Source: JAPOUP01 sp965201085 (GTDB lineage: Bacteria; Pseudomonadota; Alphaproteobacteria; Rhodobacterales; Rhodobacteraceae). Taken from it: a stretch of 64,000 nucleotides of DNA. The notes under the pieces are model-generated. The model did no database searches and was not told the origin of the DNA. It saw only the letters and a program-made list of their open reading frames with translations. The stretch lies in assembly GCA_965201085.1 (NCBI GenBank), contig CBDAVS010000025.1, positions 620,001 through 684,000 of the forward strand, written 5' to 3'. A program made the translations under genes and the position numbers. Positions 36,220 through 45,299 of this stretch are shown in pieces. Positions within the stretch are counted from its first letter, which is position 1. Every line of letters starts with the position of its first letter.

Positions 36220-36954
36220 CTAGATCAGTTCACGCAGGGCGAGAGTAAGCCCGGAAACGAACATCAATCCGACCAAAAGCCAGCGAAACTGGTCATCACG
36301 CAATCGCTTGAACACCACTATCCCTGCCTGGGCGGACAGGATAGCGACGGGTAAAGCGACGGCAAGAAGCGTCAGAACCTCGGAAGTATAGATCCCTCGG
36401 GCCGCGAACACCATTGCCGTGAGTCCCAGAACGGTTACATTGAATGGCTGAAGCACCGCACGGGTCTCGGATTTCGACCAAGCGCGTATGGCGCACCACA
36501 TGGTCGGCAATGCGCCCGAAAGGGAGGTCGCACCGCCAAGGACACCACCCAAAAATCCGACGGTGGCATCGCAGAACGGCATCGGGCGGTCGTATCGGGG
36601 AAGGTTGCGGCGCAGAATGAAGAATCCGCCGTAAAGCAGCATGAAGGACGCGACCACCAGTTTGAGAAACCGGGGCTCGATGAACGACAGCGCTGCGGCG
36701 CCAATGGGAATGCCGGGAAGCGCCGGGAGCAGAAACCGGGCGAGTCGTCGGAAATGCTCCCGAATCGCGCGTCGGACGAGCAGGACACCCTGCAGCCCCG
36801 AAACCGTTGAGACGACGGCCACGATGGCGACCGCCTCGATAGGTGAAAGGAACTGCAACCAGAATCCGAGCGCGAACATCGCCGTCCCAAAGCCCGCAAG
36901 ACCATTCACGAATCCTCCTGCGGCCGCACCGAGTATCAGAAGCATCCAGGTCAT
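36220..36954 (-). CDS. TSUP-family sulfite/organosulfonate-type permease
   Basis: A 244-aa membrane protein of the TauE/SafE (TSUP) family, about eight hydrophobic helices. Seen: MTWMLLILGAAAGGFVNGLA followed by GFGTAMFALGF (family GFG motif), PGIPIGAAALSF in the middle, and GFLGGVLGGATSLSGAL at the start of the second half. Family members export anions such as sulfite, sulfoacetate or other small organic acids. Start chosen at the ATG at 36954; the open frame extends further upstream but without membrane character. It lies between an ISNCY copy and the tdh pseudogene and is intact. Confidence 0.85.
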   Translation of the reverse strand: MTWMLLILGAAAGGFVNGLAGFGTAMFALGFWLQFLSPIEAVAIVAVVSTVSGLQGVLLVRRAIREHFRRLARFLLPALPGIPIGAAALSFIEPRFLKLVVASFMLLYGGFFILRRNLPRYDRPMPFCDATVGFLGGVLGGATSLSGALPTMWCAIRAWSKSETRAVLQPFNVTVLGLTAMVFAARGIYTSEVLTLLAVALPVAILSAQAGIVVFKRLRDDQFRWLLVGLMFVSGLTLALRELI

Positions 36955-37176
36955 GCGAACGCGACCGGGCAGGTTCCACCGAACGTGTCGATGCGACCGG
37001 GGACAGGAGATAGGTCGGTAAGTGTCAACCCTGATCCATGACCGGATCGGACATCCGAACCACAATGTTGCGCCGATACAGCGGCGACGCCGTAACCGCA
37101 GGTGCCGGTCAACCTCACGACGATGACCCTTGATGCGAGGGACCACCCAACACGGAATCCCGAATTTCAGAACGGT

Positions 37177-38237
37177 TCACGCTTCCGATCCATCCTGAAG
37201 GCCCCAATCCATCACGACCTTTCCCGCGGCGCCGGAAATAAGGGTAGCGAAACCCTCTTCGAACGCATCGATGCCAATTCGGTGCGTGATCAGGCCGCCC
37301 ACGTCCAGTCCCGATTGTATCAGAGCGATCATCTTATACCAGGTCTCGTACATTTCCCGTCCGTAGATCCCCTTTACATGCAACATCTTGAAGATGATTT
37401 CGTTCCAATCGACCGCAGACTCCGTGGGCGGGATTCCCTGCAGGGCGATTTTGCCGCCGCCGTTCATGCGACCGATCATCTGACGCATGGCCTCAGCCGC
37501 TCCGGACATCTCCAGTCCGACATAAAAACCTTCGGTCATTCCGATATCGCCCATAACGTCGCGCAGAGAGCGTCGTTTGGGGTCAACTACGTTCTGGACT
37601 CCCATTTTCCGGGTCAGATCGAGTCGATACGGAGCGATATCCGAGACAACCACCTTACGCGCACCGATTTTCTGGGCGACGAGCGCACCCATGATCCCGA
37701 TATCGGTCCCGCTCCCGTAACAAGCACATCCTTGCCGACAAGATCGAAGCTCAGAGCGGTGTGAACCGCGCTGCCAGGCGGGTCGAACACCGAAGCGGTC
37801 CCATCGGAAATATCATCGGGGACGGATACGACATTCGCCTCCGGAAGCACCAGGTATTATGCGAAGCTGCCGAGGAGGTGGACGCCGACACCAGGAGTGT
37901 TTCGACAAGGGTGCACTCGTCCGGCACGGCAGTTTCGGCAGGCACCACAGACGATATGTCCTTCAGCCGAGACGCGCTGACCGATCCGGTATCGTGGCGC
38001 TGCGGAACCTACGTCAACGATCTCTCCGCAGAATTCGTGCCCGACAACCATGGGTACGGGCACGGTTCCGGCCGACCATTCGTCCCATTTCCAGATATGC
38101 AGGTCGGTGCCGCAGATCGCGGATTTCCGAACCCTGATCATCACATCGCGCGGCCCGGGTTCAGGAATAGGCACTTCTTCCATCCAAAGCCCGGGTTCAG
38201 GACGGGACTTCATCAGAGCTTTCATAAGGTCGGTCAT
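37177..38237 (-). pseudogene. tdh: L-threonine 3-dehydrogenase, broken
   Basis: Zinc alcohol-dehydrogenase-fold enzyme that oxidises threonine to 2-amino-3-ketobutyrate. Seen: MKALMKSRPEPGLWMEEVPI, catalytic Zn site ICGTDLHIW and GHEFCGEI, structural Zn region VSAEGHIVCGACRNCRAG, and VFDPPGSAVHTALSF. The remainder is GMTEGFYVGLEMSGAAEAM, then GIPPTESAVDWNEIIFK and GIYGREMYETWYKM to the end. A TAA replaces the Glu codon after GSFA at about 37857. A two-base insertion (or one-base deletion) at about 37700 changes GPIGIMGA to GPISGSW. Both must be corrected to give a full protein of about 350 aa, so threonine catabolism by this gene is lost. Confidence 0.9.
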
Positions 38238-38599
38238 AGGTTCATCCTTACCGAATGGCTCGCCACGGGCCAGCTTTGATTCTCTTCATAGCGCATACTC
38301 GTTCAACATCATTGCCGCATGGGAATTCGACGGATGATACGTCCGGTCCATTCGGAACGGAGCACGAACCATGAGATGAATTCTGCCGACGGTCTCGCGC
38401 GGTGCGGGTCAACCTCTCCTGTCGGACATCGTTTGCCCTAGCCGACGCTGCGTGGCCGGGGGAAGAAGCTTCTCTTCCAGTTCAAAGCGGGACGCGGCGT
38501 GTCATACCTCGTTGCGCGAAGAAATTCGGACCGCTGCCGCCGCCGATGTGACGGCCAACGTCATAGTCTTCACACTCCCGACATTTTTGTTTGATTCGA

Positions 38600-38746
38600 T
38601 CATAGGTTTCTCCACATGTAGATGATGACGGCGATGATCGCCAAAACGGCGGTTGCGGTCTGTAGAGGCAAGAATGCGGGATCGAGTACTAACAGGATTG
38701 TCCCTATGCAAGCGGCTGCGAGCGATAGGTTTAGAAAACGGTCCAA
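38600..38746 (-). CDS. Small two-helix membrane protein, 48 aa
   Basis: A short minus-strand frame with a TTG start at 38746 and AAGGAA 9 bp upstream. The product has two hydrophobic stretches (LSLAAACIGTILLVLDPAF and ATAVLAIIAVIIYMW) separated by a short polar linker, then ends WRNL. The layout is typical of small membrane peptides. No family known to me; alternative starts are possible. Confidence 0.4.
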   Translation of the reverse strand: MDRFLNLSLAAACIGTILLVLDPAFLPLQTATAVLAIIAVIIYMWRNL

Positions 38747-38908
38747 AGGGAATTCCTTGGCTGTGGGGTAGTATGATTGCCGCGTGTAAACATACTACCC
38801 CGAGGTTGCTTTACGGATGATACACTCGCAAGATTCTAGACTCTTGCTCTTGGTGCTTACGGTCGGCTAGTCCTTCTCGATACTCCTCTTCAGACACTTC
38901 ACACTCTT

Positions 38909-40109
38909 CCCCACTTCCAGTCCGAAGTGCAACACCGGCCCGTCTCCGGAGGGGGGGCCGACCGAAACCGGGCGGGCGCGCCTGCGGAATTCCCTCTCCC
39001 CCGTCGGCCGACGGGGCGAAGCGCCTCAGGGAGGCCGCGCCCGCGCGAAAGCCTCCGCCGGCGTCAGGTGGCCGGGCGCCTTGCGGGCGCGCGCGTTCAG
39101 GATGTCCTGGACCCGCTTCACGCGGGCGTCCGTGACCTGCCGCAGGTCGGTCCCCTTCGGCAGGTACTGGGGCGGCGGCCCGTTGGTGTGCCCGTTCAGG
39201 CCCCGCTCCCACGAGTGGTGGGGCGTCGGGAGGAGGAAGTCTGCCTCCAGCGCCTTCGCCACCTTCGCGTGCCCCGCGAACTCCCCGCCGCTGTCCGCCG
39301 TGATCGTGTGGACCCTGGCGCCGAGCCCCTCGGGAAGGTCGGTCATCGCCCCGCCGGCCGCCTCCGCCCTCTTTCCGTCAACCCGTTGGACAGGCGTGAA
39401 TTCCGGGCATCCGTCAACGGGCGACACCACCGCACCGCCGTGTCCCCCGCCGATCACCGTGTCCGCCTCCCGGTCACCGGTCCACGCCTTCGCCCCGACC
39501 TCTTCCGGGCGCTCCGGGATGTCCCTCCGGCCCGGGATGTGACCCCGGCCCGCGTGACGACCGCCCTGCCGGTCCGGTTTCTTTCCCCGCCGCCGCAGGT
39601 GCCCGCAAGGCGTTCCTCCGTCCCCGCCGTCCGCGCGTACGAGGTCGTATATCCGCTGACGGCCGACCATGCCGGGGTCCTCCAGCCGGAGACGCCCCGG
39701 GACCCGCTCCGGGCTCCAGCCCTCCCCGGCTTCGCCACGACCTTCGCCCGGCGCCCCTCCGTCAGCTTCCCCGGGACCGAAGAGGCCCCGCTCCGGCGCC
39801 CGGTGGCCTTCCTCCGCGCCTGTCCCTGCCGGTATCCCCGCCCGCCGCCGTCGCGTCGGATCTCCCGCGATATGGTGGCCGGATGGCGGCCCGGCCGCCC
39901 GGCGATGGCCCCGTTCGAAAGCCCGCTTTTCCCCGTCGCGTATATCCGGCATCTTCCGTCGAAGGTCAGATGACGGTAGCTCTCGGGCATGACACTCTCC
40001 TATCCTGAGCACAGGGACTGTCGCCGTTATCCGGCCGATTCGCGGGATGCCGCACCCGGAACGCGGCTTCCCACCATCAACGGTGTTGCACTTCAGGGCG
40101 GAACGGGGG
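38909..40109 (-). mobile_element. IS30-family element, copy C (dead, with internal deletion)
   Basis: Same ends as copies A and B, but only 1201 bp: about 175 bp between the left end and the transposase stop are missing. The transposase starts at 39990 (MPESYRHLTFDGRCRIYAT), shifts frame after KVVAKPGR and continues to 39026 (DILNARARKAPGHLTPAE). Several substitutions relative to copy A are shared with copy B, for example GLNGHTNG for GLNEHTNG, so B and C derive from one already-decayed ancestor. The second catalytic Asp is retained here (ITADSGGEF). Confidence 0.9.
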
Positions 40110-40377
40110 CAGCCTGTCCCAATGAACATTAGGCGAATTTGGGCGAGGTCTGATCGCGTCCAATCTTCCCAATGTTTGTTAAGGAGGTTAGGTTCTTCAG
40201 TGAGGGTCATCTTTCACTCCAAGCGCTTTTTCCATCATCGCAAAGACTGTTTTCAACGAGTTCCGCGGGGCTACCGCCAATGGCTGTGTTCACCGAGCGG
40301 GTATCGGCGGAAAGGAAACGCATGGTGGAGTCCCCGCCGGCGAATCTGGCGAATACCGTGAAGATGCTTAGGCCGAC

Positions 40378-40453
40378 TGGTGCCGGTGAAGGGACTCGAA
40401 CCCCCGACCCATGCATTACGAATGCATTGCTCTACCAGCTGAGCTACACCGGC
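40378..40453 (-). tRNA. tRNA-Thr (anticodon CGT)
   Basis: Minus strand. Acceptor stem GCCGGTG/CACCGGC, D-arm with GTAGCTCAGCTGGTAGAGC, anticodon stem TGCAT/ATGCA with loop TTCGTAA (CGT), T-arm GGGGGTTCGAGTCCCT and an encoded CCA end. All stems pair. Confidence 0.96.
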
Positions 40454-40721
40454 ACATTCTCGCTTGATAGGCCGCCGAGCGGTTCTTCGCAATCCCTTTC
40501 GCGGCTGCGTATGAACCGCGGCAGGTTTCCGTCTCCGGGACGGTTCGCCGCGAGATCAACGCTCCTCCCAATCAGGTACATCCAGCGAAAGCGGCGGGTC
40601 TCACGCCGAACAAATGAACGCGATCATGAGGGAGCGGGACCATGCGATCCCACTGGCGTGTAAATTCGCACGGAACGGGTTCGGCCAAGCCAGTCCGAAA
40701 TTCCGTCCAACGAATTCAATG

Positions 40722-40796
40722 TGGTGCTGCCGGAGAGATTTGAACTCTCGGCCTCTCCCTTACCAAGGGAGTGCTCTACCCCTGAGCTACGGCAGC
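40722..40796 (-). tRNA. tRNA-Thr (anticodon GGT)
   Basis: Minus strand. Acceptor stem GCTGCCG/CGGCAGC, D-arm GTAGCTCAGGGGTAGAGC, anticodon stem CTCCC/GGGAG with loop TTGGTAA (GGT), T-arm GAGAGTTCAAATCTCTC and encoded CCA. It lies about 270 bp upstream of the other threonine tRNA on the same strand. Confidence 0.96.
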
Positions 40797-40879
40797 GTAT
40801 GGCGGGTGGTTAGATACAAATACATCTGGCCGCAAGTGCAATCTGGACGCGGCAACGCCGTTACGATAGAGAGTGGAAT

Positions 40880-41023
40880 ATGGCGGAAACGCACGGAAAG
40901 AAAGACGGAAAGCATAGCTCCGACGACCGCAGGCAACGGCTGAAGGCGGCGCTTAAGGCCAATATGGCAAAGCGAAAAACTCAGGCCCGGGCGCGATCGG
41001 AAGCGGAAAAGCGCACTGAATAA
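40880..41023 (+). CDS. Small basic protein upstream of murA, 47 aa
   Basis: Lys/Arg/Ala-rich product (MAETHGKKDGKHSSDDRRQR, then LKAALKANMAKRKTQARARS). Short proteins ending in an 'LKANMA+RK' type sequence are commonly encoded just before murA in Rhodobacterales. Function is unknown; the composition suggests nucleic-acid or ribosome association. It ends 42 bp before murA and is co-directional. Confidence 0.7.
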   Translation: MAETHGKKDGKHSSDDRRQRLKAALKANMAKRKTQARARSEAEKRTE

Positions 41024-41065
41024 GCGTGCGCGAACCTGAATATTGAGGCGGGTACCGAGGCGGAA

Positions 41066-42334
41066 ATGGACTCGATCATCGTTAAGGGTGGGCGATCGCT
41101 CCGGGGAGAGATTCCCGTGGCGGGGGCCAAGAACACCTGTCTGAAACTTATGTGCGCGACCCTTTTGACCGAAGAGCCGCTCACGCTGACCAACGTGCCA
41201 CTTCTATCGGATGTGGCAACCCTTACGCTGCTACTGGAATCTCTCGGCTGCGAAGCGGCACGCCTGCAGGGTGGCAGGGCGATGGTTCTAAGCGCGGCGA
41301 ATATCGTGGATCGGAAAGCGCATTATGACATCGTCCGAAAGCTTCGCGCCTCGTTCAATGTTCTCGGTCCCCTGATCGGTCGCTTTGGCGAAGCGGTGGT
41401 TTCGCTGCCGGGCGGGTGCGCGATCGGCGCGCGTAAAGTCGACCTGCATCTGGCTTCGCTGGAAGCGATGGGAGCAACGATCGAACTCAAGGATGGATAC
41501 GTTCACGCCGATGCGCGAAATGGTCTCACAGGAGCGGAAATCGAATTTCCGTTGGTCTCGGTAGGAGCGACCGAGAACGTCATGTGCGCGGCGGCACTGG
41601 CCAAAGGCAAAACCGTTCTCAAAAACGCGGCGCGCGAGCCCGATACCAAGGCGCTCGCCGATTGCTTGATCGCGATGGGTGCGCGGATCGAAGGGGCCGG
41701 GACACCCACGATAACCATCGAAGGGGTCAGTCGGCTGCACGGAACCACGCATCGCGTCATTCCTGACCGGATCGAGCTCGGCACCTACATGATTGCGGTC
41801 GGGATCGCGGGTGGTGACATCGAACTCATCGATGGCAGGCGTGAACCGGTAGGCGCGCTGTCCGACGCAATGGAAAGAGCGGGCGTAGAGATCACCCAGA
41901 CCGGGCGAGGACTGAGGGTTCGGCGCGAAGGCTCCCGGGTCATGCCGGTCGATGTAAGGACCGAACCGTTCCCCGGCTTTCCGACCGATCTCCAGGCGCA
42001 GATGATGGCGATGATGTGCATCTCCGATGGCACCAGTATGCTGGAAGAAACGATTTTTGAAAATCGTTTCATGCACGCACCGGAATTGATTCGCATGGGT
42101 GCGAACATCGATGTACATGGCGGGCACGCCAAAGTGACCGGAGTCGAGCGGTTAAAGGGCGCACCGGTCATGGCAACGGACCTGCGCGCCTCAGTGTCCC
42201 TTATACTGGCCGGCCTGGCTGCCGAAGGAGAGACGATGGTCAGCAGGGTATACCACCTCGACCGCGGCTACGAACATGTCGAGGAAAAGCTCGCTGCGCT
42301 CGGTGCAAATATAGAACGGATCAATACCGAATGA
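41066..42334 (+). CDS. murA: UDP-N-acetylglucosamine 1-carboxyvinyltransferase
   Basis: First committed enzyme of peptidoglycan synthesis: transfers enolpyruvate from PEP to UDP-GlcNAc in the cytoplasm. Protein of 422 aa, standard length. Seen: VAGAKNTCLKLMCATLLTE (substrate Lys and Asn), the active-site loop VSLPGGCAIGARKVDLH with the reactive Cys, PDRIELGTYMIAVGIAGGD, and FPTDLQAQMMAMMCISDGTS with the catalytic Asp. The end HVEEKLAALGANIERI is canonical. It opens the chromosome-conserved cluster murA-DUF2948-hisD-UPF0262-phosphatase; the next gene overlaps its stop by 4 bp. Intact. Confidence 0.97.
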   Translation: MDSIIVKGGRSLRGEIPVAGAKNTCLKLMCATLLTEEPLTLTNVPLLSDVATLTLLLESLGCEAARLQGGRAMVLSAANIVDRKAHYDIVRKLRASFNVLGPLIGRFGEAVVSLPGGCAIGARKVDLHLASLEAMGATIELKDGYVHADARNGLTGAEIEFPLVSVGATENVMCAAALAKGKTVLKNAAREPDTKALADCLIAMGARIEGAGTPTITIEGVSRLHGTTHRVIPDRIELGTYMIAVGIAGGDIELIDGRREPVGALSDAMERAGVEITQTGRGLRVRREGSRVMPVDVRTEPFPGFPTDLQAQMMAMMCISDGTSMLEETIFENRFMHAPELIRMGANIDVHGGHAKVTGVERLKGAPVMATDLRASVSLILAGLAAEGETMVSRVYHLDRGYEHVEEKLAALGANIERINTE

Positions 42335-42795
42335 GCGAAGACGCAGGTTTCCTGGACAGGCTCGACACGCCACTGCGACTGCGGGCGCTCGAACCGGACG
42401 ATCTGCGGGTGATCTCCGCATTGGTGCAGGACGCGGTGTTCCCTGCATCGGAAATGGCGTGGCGCGCCAAAGAGCGGCGATTCGCGGTTCTGCTCAACAG
42501 GTTTCGCTGGGAGGACAGGGATCGGATCGAACCCGAACGTGTGCGGTCGCTTCTGGTCATCAATGAGGTTCTTGGTCTGAGCAGCCAAGGCGTGAAGCCC
42601 GGCGACGAAACGCTCGTTCTGTCCTTGCTTACGATCAGTTTCAAACCGGGATCGGATGGAGCGGGAAAGATTCTTCTGACCCTGGCGGGGGATGGTGCGA
42701 TCACCGTGGATACCGAAGCGCTGGACGTCACGATTGAGGACGTAACGAAGCCATATATCGCGCCGTCGAGATCGGTTCCAAACCACCCGGAGTGA
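42331..42795 (+). CDS. DUF2948 family protein
   Basis: A 154-aa protein of the DUF2948 family, found almost only in alphaproteobacteria between murA and hisD. Typical sequence: LRLRALEPDDLRVISALVQD, then AVFPASEMAWRAKERRFAVL, then LNRFRWEDRD. Biochemical function unknown. It overlaps murA by 4 bp, and hisD starts 6 bp after its stop, so the three are translated together. Confidence 0.9.
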   Translation: MSEDAGFLDRLDTPLRLRALEPDDLRVISALVQDAVFPASEMAWRAKERRFAVLLNRFRWEDRDRIEPERVRSLLVINEVLGLSSQGVKPGDETLVLSLLTISFKPGSDGAGKILLTLAGDGAITVDTEALDVTIEDVTKPYIAPSRSVPNHPE

Positions 42796-42801
42796 GGAAA
42801 G

Positions 42802-44112
42802 GTGCCAAAGTTTCTTTCGATCGGAGAGCCGGATTTTGGGTCGCGGTTCGATGCGCTCCTTTCCATGAACCGGGAAAATTCTCCGGACGTGGATGCCGAA
42901 GTCGCGGCCATCATCGAGGATGTCCGGGCGCGTGGCGATGCGGCATTGATTGAGCTGACCGCGAGATTCGACCGATTGGAACTGAAGCCGGATTCGCTCG
43001 CTTTCCGGGAGTCGGAAATCGAAGCCGAATGCTCCCGTGTTCCGACGGCAGAGCGGGTGGCCCTGGAAACGGCCGCCGAGCGCATCCGAGACTATCATCT
43101 CCGGCAACGTCCCGTCGACGCCAGATGGACCGATGCGGTCGGCGCCACGCTTGGCTGGTGCTGGACACCGGTTGAAGCTGCGGGACTTTACGTTCCAGGA
43201 GGGTTGGCAAGTTACCCGTCCTCGGTCCTTATGAACGCCATTCCAGCCAACGTGGCAGGCGTTGACCGGCTATCGATGACGGTCCCGACACCAGATGGGG
43301 AAACCAATCCTCTGGTGCTTCTAGCGGCACGGCTGGCGGGCGTGAACACGATCTATCGACTTGGCGGTGCGCAGGCGATCGCCGCGCTCGCATACGGCAC
43401 CGAATCGGTTCGGTCAGTCGACAAGATCACCGGCCCGGGCAACGCCTATGTGGCCGCCGCGAAACGACAGGTGTTCGGAAAGGTGGGAATCGACGTGATC
43501 GCGGGACCGTCCGAAATCCTTGTCATCGCCGACCGGAACAACGATCCGGACTGGATCGCCATCGATCTGCTTGCCCAGGCCGAGCATGACGCAAACGCCC
43601 GGTCAATTCTGATCACGGACAACGAATCGTTCGGTCGGAACGTGGCCAGATCGGTGGACTCCTTGCTTGCGACGCTTGAGCGGCGCGACGTCGCGGCTGC
43701 GAGTTGGCGTGACTATGGTGCCGTGATCGTGGTCGATACCCTGGATCAGGGAATGAGCCTATCGAACCGACTGGCGCCGGAGCATCTGGAAATATGCGTG
43801 GAGGATCCTGAATCCCTGGCGCGGGGTGTACGTCATGCCGGTGCGGTTTTCCTGGGACCCTTCACTCCAGAGGCGATCGGGGACTATATCGGAGGGCCGA
43901 ACCACATCCTTCCGACGGGAAGGTCGGCTCGGTTCTCGTCCGGTCTGAGCGTACTCGACTTCGTCAAACGCACGACATTCGCGCGAATGACGCCCAGGGC
44001 GATGGCCACCATCGGACCGGCCGCCGAAACGCTGGCCAATTCGGAGTCGCTGCAGGCGCATGGCCTAAGCGTACGCGCCCGTCTCGACCTTCTAAAGGAT
44101 AAGGCGTCCTGA
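42802..44112 (+). CDS. hisD: Histidinol dehydrogenase
   Basis: Zinc enzyme for the last two oxidations of histidine biosynthesis (histidinol to histidine, two NAD+). 436 aa from the GTG at 42802, with GAGGAAAG upstream. Seen: VPGGLASYPSSVLMNAIPA, GGAQAIAALAYGTESV, DKITGPGNAYVAAAKR, GPSEILVIAD, LAQAEHDANARSILIT (Zn-binding Gln and His), LAPEHLEICVED and HAGAVFLGPFTPEAIGDY. It overlaps the UPF0262 gene by one base. No damage is seen, so histidine synthesis at this step is probably kept. Confidence 0.97.
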   Translation: MPKFLSIGEPDFGSRFDALLSMNRENSPDVDAEVAAIIEDVRARGDAALIELTARFDRLELKPDSLAFRESEIEAECSRVPTAERVALETAAERIRDYHLRQRPVDARWTDAVGATLGWCWTPVEAAGLYVPGGLASYPSSVLMNAIPANVAGVDRLSMTVPTPDGETNPLVLLAARLAGVNTIYRLGGAQAIAALAYGTESVRSVDKITGPGNAYVAAAKRQVFGKVGIDVIAGPSEILVIADRNNDPDWIAIDLLAQAEHDANARSILITDNESFGRNVARSVDSLLATLERRDVAAASWRDYGAVIVVDTLDQGMSLSNRLAPEHLEICVEDPESLARGVRHAGAVFLGPFTPEAIGDYIGGPNHILPTGRSARFSSGLSVLDFVKRTTFARMTPRAMATIGPAAETLANSESLQAHGLSVRARLDLLKDKAS

Positions 44113-44603
44113 TGTCGAGCCATACTTCCGCACTCAGACATATCAGCATCGATGACAGCGGCCTGCCTCCACCGACCCCGGAGATCGAACAGGAGCGAAA
44201 AGTGGCGATTTTCGACCTACTGGAGGAAAATTCATTCTCGATTCCGGAAAGAAACGGCAGGACCGCGCCCGAAGGACCGTATGATCTCGCCCTTTCCATT
44301 CGCAATGGACGGCTGGTATTCGGCATCGGCAAAGTGGATGGTTCGGCAGTAGTGGAATTCCACCTGTCCCTTGGACCCTTCCGCCAGACGGTCAAGGACT
44401 ATTTCCAGATCTGCGAGAGTTATTTCGACGCGGTCAGGAAGCTACCGCCGAGTCGCATTGAAACCATCGACATGGCTCGGCGCGGCATCCACGATGAGGG
44501 GGCGCGGCTTCTGCAGGAGCGCCTTGAAGGAAAAGCGATCATCGATTTCGACACGGCACGGCGGCTGTTCACCCTGATCTGCGTCCTTCACTGGGGAGGT
44601 TAG
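44112..44603 (+). CDS. UPF0262 family protein
   Basis: A 163-aa protein of the UPF0262 family, encoded next to hisD in many alphaproteobacteria. Characteristic pieces: ISIDDSGLPPPTPEIEQERK near the start, AIFDLLEENSFSIP, and the central HLSLGPFRQTVKDYFQIC, then RRGIHDEGARLLQERLEGK near the end. Function unknown. Starts one base inside the hisD stop and is followed after 5 bp by the phosphatase gene. Confidence 0.92.
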   Translation: MSSHTSALRHISIDDSGLPPPTPEIEQERKVAIFDLLEENSFSIPERNGRTAPEGPYDLALSIRNGRLVFGIGKVDGSAVVEFHLSLGPFRQTVKDYFQICESYFDAVRKLPPSRIETIDMARRGIHDEGARLLQERLEGKAIIDFDTARRLFTLICVLHWGG

Positions 44604-44608
44604 GCTGT

Positions 44609-45073
44609 ATGCCTGACCATCTTCCGTCCTCGGTGCTGTTCTGCTGCGATTACAACGCGGTCAGAAGCCCGATGGCGGAGGGTCTGATGAAAAAGTTCTA
44701 CGGGCAGGATGTTTACGTTCAGTCCGCGGGAGTCCGGAACGATCTCGAAATTGACGGATTTGCGATATCGGTCTGCCAGGAGCTCGGAGTTGAGCTCTCT
44801 CGCCACCGCGTTCGATCCTTCGCCGAAATGGAGGCGTGGGGCGATGACCTGTCGGGATTCGATCTGATCGTGGCTATGTCGCCGGCCAGCCAGCGCCAGA
44901 CATTGGAAATGACCCGGATATTCCATCTTGAAGTGGAATACTGGCCCGTGCTTGACCCTACGGGCCTGGGTTCGCGACGGGAGGACCGACTGGACGCCTA
45001 CCGGCAGACCCGCGATCAAATCCTGCGACGAATGCTCGAACGATTTGGACCGGCGACCAACGAGTCGAGATAG
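44609..45073 (+). CDS. Low-molecular-weight protein-tyrosine phosphatase family
   Basis: A 154-aa protein with the phosphatase loop CDYNAVRSP near the N-terminus (C-x5-R-S) and the general-acid region VEYWPVLDPTG. Low-Mr phosphatases and arsenate reductases share this fold. The chromosomal position after UPF0262 is the usual one in this lineage. In related genomes infA would follow, but the next 226 bases hold no gene and then an IS5 remnant begins. Confidence 0.87.
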   Translation: MPDHLPSSVLFCCDYNAVRSPMAEGLMKKFYGQDVYVQSAGVRNDLEIDGFAISVCQELGVELSRHRVRSFAEMEAWGDDLSGFDLIVAMSPASQRQTLEMTRIFHLEVEYWPVLDPTGLGSRREDRLDAYRQTRDQILRRMLERFGPATNESR

Positions 45074-45299
45074 ACGACTCACTCAGCGCACATCAAGGGA
45101 CCGGGAGTTGATCCGAGATTCTTGTGTATTGGGACATTGCGAGAAACGGTAAAGTCACGCTGGGCCGCTGTGTCCTTCCTATCTGAGGACTTAAAGAAAT
45201 GCTTCACGCAGCGTTTCGTTGACGAATTGCCGCGAATTTACACACCGCATCGACCTCGAATTAAGTACAAATCCGAGCATGCAACGGGTAGGCGCTTTA

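Noticed and set aside
40207..40416. Minus-strand frame overlapping the first tRNA-Thr.
   Set aside because: It runs through the tRNA gene; the upstream part might be a remnant but resembles no family I could name.
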